A DNA stretch of 62,000 bases from Gnetum montanum (lineage: Eukaryota > Streptophyta > Gnetopsida > Gnetales > Gnetaceae), in the NCBI GenBank assembly GCA_015680685.1, contig MNCI01001065.1:304602-366601 (forward strand). Direction: 5' to 3'. Below are positions 59,001 through 62,000 of this stretch, in pieces. The position numbers were made by a program, and so were the translations under genes. The notes under the pieces were generated by a model. It saw only the letters and a program-made list of their open reading frames with translations. It was not told the origin of the DNA and did no database searches. Numbering within the stretch: the stretch's first letter is position 1; every line of letters starts with the position of its first letter.

Positions 59001-60269
59001 TTATCTTGTTCAGATGAAGGCAGCGAGACTAGGATAGTGCGGTTGGACGTACCCATAAAAACGTTTCCTCCTGAGAGGACCACGAAGGTTAGTTCATCTC
59101 GTACCCGTGAGCCACTTAGTTGGACAGAAATGCCAAGTAAGATGGATTTTGTGGCTGGAATCGCGGAGGAAGTTGTTGAACGGATCCAGGAGGCCCAACC
59201 TGATATAGGTATAAATCATTTAGAGGTTTGGAGTTTCACATCTTGTTTATATTATCTTAACATTTGTATTTTTCACGTGGGTAGGCGCTAAATTGAGATG
59301 GGATCCCTTTGAAAGCATTAGCATAGAAAGTTTAACCACACTTTCCCCAGAAGTGGAACAGGTGCCAAGGCCTGTTTACGAGGGAGTTGCAGAAGGCCTT
59401 GTGCACAACGCTAAGTCGTTATGGACCTGTAGGCGTTCCATTGAGCAGTTGTGGCTACAGATTTAGGCAAAAGAAAAGGAAGTCTCTGAATTGTCAGTGG
59501 AACGTGACGATCTGAAGGCTCAGTATGAGTTCGTCGCTGCCAAACTAAGCAGAGATCGCTCCTGGTGAACGTCCGAGGTTACGTACACCAGATATTGGAA
59601 TCTACTAAATCGTCATGCGTTGCTGACTCGGAGAATGGCATAGCACAAAGCCCAAATTGATCTCCTGAACCTTAAATGTCAAGATTGGAAAGCCTTCACT
59701 TCCAAGGTTCGTAAGTGGGGTAAGGATGAGAAAAATCACAAACACACTACAAGAAGTCGTTAAAAGAGGTGTCTATTGAAAAGCGCCAACTAGAGATGTT
59801 TGTGGAGGGTTTGGGTTTGCGTTCTGCCTTCGATACTTTTGCTCAAAATATAACTGTGGAAATGGAGTCGCCTACAAGGGTGATCACAATTGCTTTTGGG
59901 GAAGTGTCGGTGGGCGAGTTCCCTTTGAAACGTCCTACTAGGTCAGCTGTCAACAAAGGAAAGACTTTGGTAGATGTCGACTTAGGCCTTGATGGGACAG
60001 ATTGGGCGAGTGTTTCAGAAGAGGAAATCCTTCGTCGGCTGGAATTCGGCTTAGGGGGATCTCCTACGGTAAGTGTTTTGTCCTTATGAAGTTAATTTAT
60101 TGAATAATGTTTAAAATTTTGACATTCGCTTATTCTTATATTGGTTGTTTCTTTTTGGTATTTTCAGGATGAAGGTGGCGATGATGCCCAAGAAGCTGGC
60201 CCTAATGGAGCAGGGGCCCCTGATGCTGGTGCATTTAAGGGGGACGACCCTCCCGTCCCGGATGTTTAG
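56065..60269 (+). pseudogene. Element 4 antisense gene: FCP1/NIF-like pseudophosphatase with ORF3-like and coiled-coil parts
   Basis: Eight exons are predicted with GT-AG ends and matching phases: 56065-56195, 56905-57354, 57431-57693, 57783-58588, 58696-58926, 59014-59208, 59285-60068 and 60168-60269 (TAG). Exons 2-3 resemble FCP1/NIF phosphatases: RFLLVVELVRVLTW (family DxDxT loop), VWFREGACEFLAFM, FEVAIWSN, and LNNTLFIAARTHTLFQNPP (family DDSP loop). All catalytic aspartates are replaced, so phosphatase activity is unlikely. Exon 4 has STRIKGVKVVFHLSLEFFSNLFGIP, like the ORF3 core of elements 1 and 2. Exon 5 is acidic; exon 7 looks like coiled coil. Defects: a frameshift at an N (58137) and stops at 58288, 59464 and later. 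Confidence 0.65.
56196..56904. repeat. GCGTATACGCTGAG array in intron 1 of the element 4 antisense gene
   Basis: Exact GCGTATACGCTG copies lie at 56504-56515, 56703-56714 and 56777-56788, with variants near 56267, 56645, 56668 and 56752. Between them AGCGTAAAC units recur. The same 12-mer occurs three times in the element's LTR U3. Confidence 0.88.
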
Positions 60270-60534
60270 CATTTTAATTTTTAAGTTTTGTTGTTTTCTG
60301 ACTCAGATTTGTACGGGAATTGTAACTTGAAAATTTTGAGATGGACGAAAATAGTTGACACTTGTAATTGTACAACATTGCATGTAAGAAAATTTTTGTT
60401 GATTTTGAATTTAATTGTAAACATGACACAACAATGTAAAATGTTTTGGCTTGTTTTTTTTTTTGTGTTAAATGTAATGTAGAGATGTAATCGTAAATGC
60501 TAAACAAAAAGGGAAACGAAGTATACGTGCATGA

Positions 60535-60790
60535 ACTAGTTTAAGGCCATTTCAGGCCCCAGTCGTAAACGAGGGATATTTCGAATGACACAGCGGATTT
60601 TTCTGTTGACCATTTGTCGCTGATCGTGGCTAGCTTTATGTCGTTGCGGACATGATAGTTTAACGAGTAGTTTTAATATATATATATATATATATTTTGT
60701 TATACTTTAACGTTATTTTAGACTAACGGTAGTTTAGTGTCATTTCGGACGGTGGCGATGGTATTATTTTAGTAGTTTTTTGATTCTTTT
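60535..60790 (-). repeat. Spacer repeats between PR and antisense gene, element 4
   Basis: Plus-strand units such as CTAGTTTAAGGCCATTTCAGGCCCC, AGCTTTATGTCGTTGCGGACATGAT and TAGTTTAGTGTCATTTCGGACGG, about five copies. In the element's direction they read GTCCGNNNNGACNNTAAACTA. A (TA)n microsatellite lies inside, at about 60678-60695. Confidence 0.7.
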
Positions 60791-60852
60791 TATTTTTACG
60801 TCAGGCGCTGCATTAGCTGGTATGATTTTGTATTCAGCGTCCCCTTCGTTGA

Positions 60853-61626
60853 TCACATTGAATGGTAATATTGAGTGGTTCTTGTGTCAATGTTTTCAGA
60901 TGTTTCGGTAGTTGGCATGATTTCTGTGCGAGTTTCCACTTGAGAAGTTGTATGTACAGTGTCAGACACAAACGTTTCTATTTTAGGTGGATCTTGTTCC
61001 ATGTTTAAAGGCTTATCGTTTCGTTTAGGCTCTTCAAGCTCGACCTCCGAGCCTTGGTCTGTGTCCACATGTGATGAGATAATGGGCGTAGCGGCTTCCC
61101 CGTGTATGATGATTTCACCGCCTTCATAAGGTAGGTGGATTTCTTGGTGTATAGGGGAGGAGACCGCTTTTAGTTGGGCCAACCAGGGTCTCCCTAATAT
61201 TAAGTTGAATCCTGGCATTTCATCGACCACCAGGAAATCGGCGGATGTGGGAAATTGATCCCCTGCTATAAAGTCTAAGGTCACTGTACCTTTGACCATT
61301 ACGCGTGACCCGCTAAATGATTTTAAACATGTAGTTGCGGCTGGTTTGATTAATTCAGTAAGCCCTAATCATTCAACGATGGGGTACGGTACTACGTTTG
61401 TGGTAGCTCCATCGTCTACGTGGACCCTATGTATCCTGAATTGGTTTATGTGTATCGTTATGAACATGGGGGCTGTTGTTATTTTCCCTATTTTCTTGTC
61501 CACCTTAATGTTGTCGTCATGGAAGCTCAATGGTTTAGGAGTGGTCCCATGAGATGAGTACATTACCGCATGAATGACGGGTTCGTTCGGGGGCAAGTCC
61601 TTGCTTACTGGGATCGATGTTAACAT
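60853..61626 (-). pseudogene. Element 4 aspartic protease (PR)
   Basis: The active-site block is VHVDDGATTNVVPY, so D-D-G stands where retrotransposon proteases have D-(T/S)-G. About 70 residues further, FLVVDEMPGFNLILGRPWL is the usual C-terminal strand block. One in-frame TGA near 61366-61368 breaks the frame. An acidic tail runs to 60853. The DDG active site is unusual but of the form seen in Tat-type PRs as far as I recall. Confidence 0.75.
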
Positions 61627-62000
61627 GCGTACTAGAACTTCTCAATGTGTTTGGGATGTTAGCACCAAGTCATACAAGCTCAGCGAAGTGTTCTTTTGCT
61701 TCAATGCTTGGGTGACTTGTGTCAAGGCCGTTGCTAAGTCTCTACTATTGGGGGTATTTGCGTCAGCGGTGACTGGGTCCATTGGGCCCAACAGTTTTAT
61801 TTCATGTTTTGGTGATTTGTCACGTTTGCTAGGCACTGTTGTTTTAGATGGTTCATGTTTTTCTGACGGTTCACCCTCGTTGCCTACGTTTGGCTAGTTG
61901 TTAGGTGGCGTCATTGGTATGGCGTTAAGTGGAGTGGGCTTAGGTGGCCCCATGGCTAGTCGTTGGCGTTCCTTCTTCACACGTTCACGTGTAAGCTTGT
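61627..62000 (-). pseudogene. Element 4 C-terminal gag or gag-PR linker
   Basis: The minus-strand translation is polar (KLLGPMDPVTADANTPN, then QVTQALKQKNTSL) and leads into PR after stops. The rest of gag lies past the window end. Confidence 0.45.

Larger units (their letters stand above)
49315..62000 (-). mobile_element. Element 4: Tat/Ogre-like retrotransposon, 5' part beyond the window
   Basis: In its own direction (high to low coordinates): end of gag, PR (61626-60853), spacer repeats, antisense gene (56065-60269 on plus), spacer repeats, splice acceptor, RT-RH, second RNase H, INT, spacer repeats, PPT, 3' LTR. It was inserted into the gag-like ORF of the preceding plus-strand element. 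This is the best-preserved element here. Confidence 0.87.

Overview
This window is a stretch of nuclear DNA from a large, transposon-dense plant genome. The only intact cellular genes are a split cytosolic ribosomal protein gene (RPS14/uS11, minus strand, 6058-7038) with a telo-box promoter and a tRNA-Pro(AGG) gene (7227-7298). Almost everything else is nested, decayed retrotransposons. The old, diverged LTR pairs and the Athila/Tat-type elements with several kilobases of extra sequence would suit a gymnosperm or another giant-genome seed plant, but the sequence does not prove the species group.

Layout. 1-185: end of a minus-strand LTR. About 190-3020: wreck of a plant L1-type LINE (+). 3020-5780: AT-rich non-coding DNA with one 119-bp tandem duplication. 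6058-7298: RPS14 and tRNA-Pro. About 7500-8053 and 21391-21768: two halves of an older LTR, split by Athila-like element 1 (8054-21390, +; LTRs of 906 and 905 bp, TSD ACCTA). About 21800-23127 and 25554-25965: two halves of a second LINE (-), split by a small internally deleted Athila-like element (23128-25553, TSD CTAAT). About 25984-26692: probable copia-type LTR (-) with its polypurine tract. 27359-38946: Athila-like element 2 (+), carrying a minus-strand solo LTR (28548-29426, TSD GAGAG) inside its gag. 38947-48362: Tat/Ogre-like element 3 (+), lacking most of its 5' LTR and gag-PR. Its 3' LTR (46589-48362) is followed by a further PBS and gag-like ORF, as in an LTR-body-LTR-body tandem. 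49315-62000: Tat/Ogre-like element 4 (-), which runs off the window end.

Elements 1 and 2 have gag-PR-RT-RH-INT plus a sense ORF3 behind integrase. Elements 3 and 4 have RT-RH, a second (archaeal-type) RNase H and INT. In element 4, PR is separated from RT by about 5.5 kb.

The most interesting system is in elements 3 and 4. Just upstream of RT, on the strand opposite to pol, lies a multi-exon gene: 39046-40632 (-) in element 3, truncated, and 56065-60269 (+) in element 4, with 8 predicted exons. Exon 2 is exactly 450 nt in both copies and intron phases agree. The encoded protein starts with an FCP1/NIF-like phosphatase fold whose catalytic aspartates are gone. It continues into a region that looks like the ORF3 protein of elements 1 and 2, then an acidic and coiled-coil tail. 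In all four large elements, a short motif typical of that element's own LTR U3 (mostly palindromic) recurs at the auxiliary gene: upstream of ORF3 in elements 1 and 2, in the first intron of the antisense gene in elements 3 and 4. The motif differs between elements. That pairing suggests a self-recognition or anti-silencing circuit, comparable in logic to VANDAL/VANC. This is inference and can be tested.
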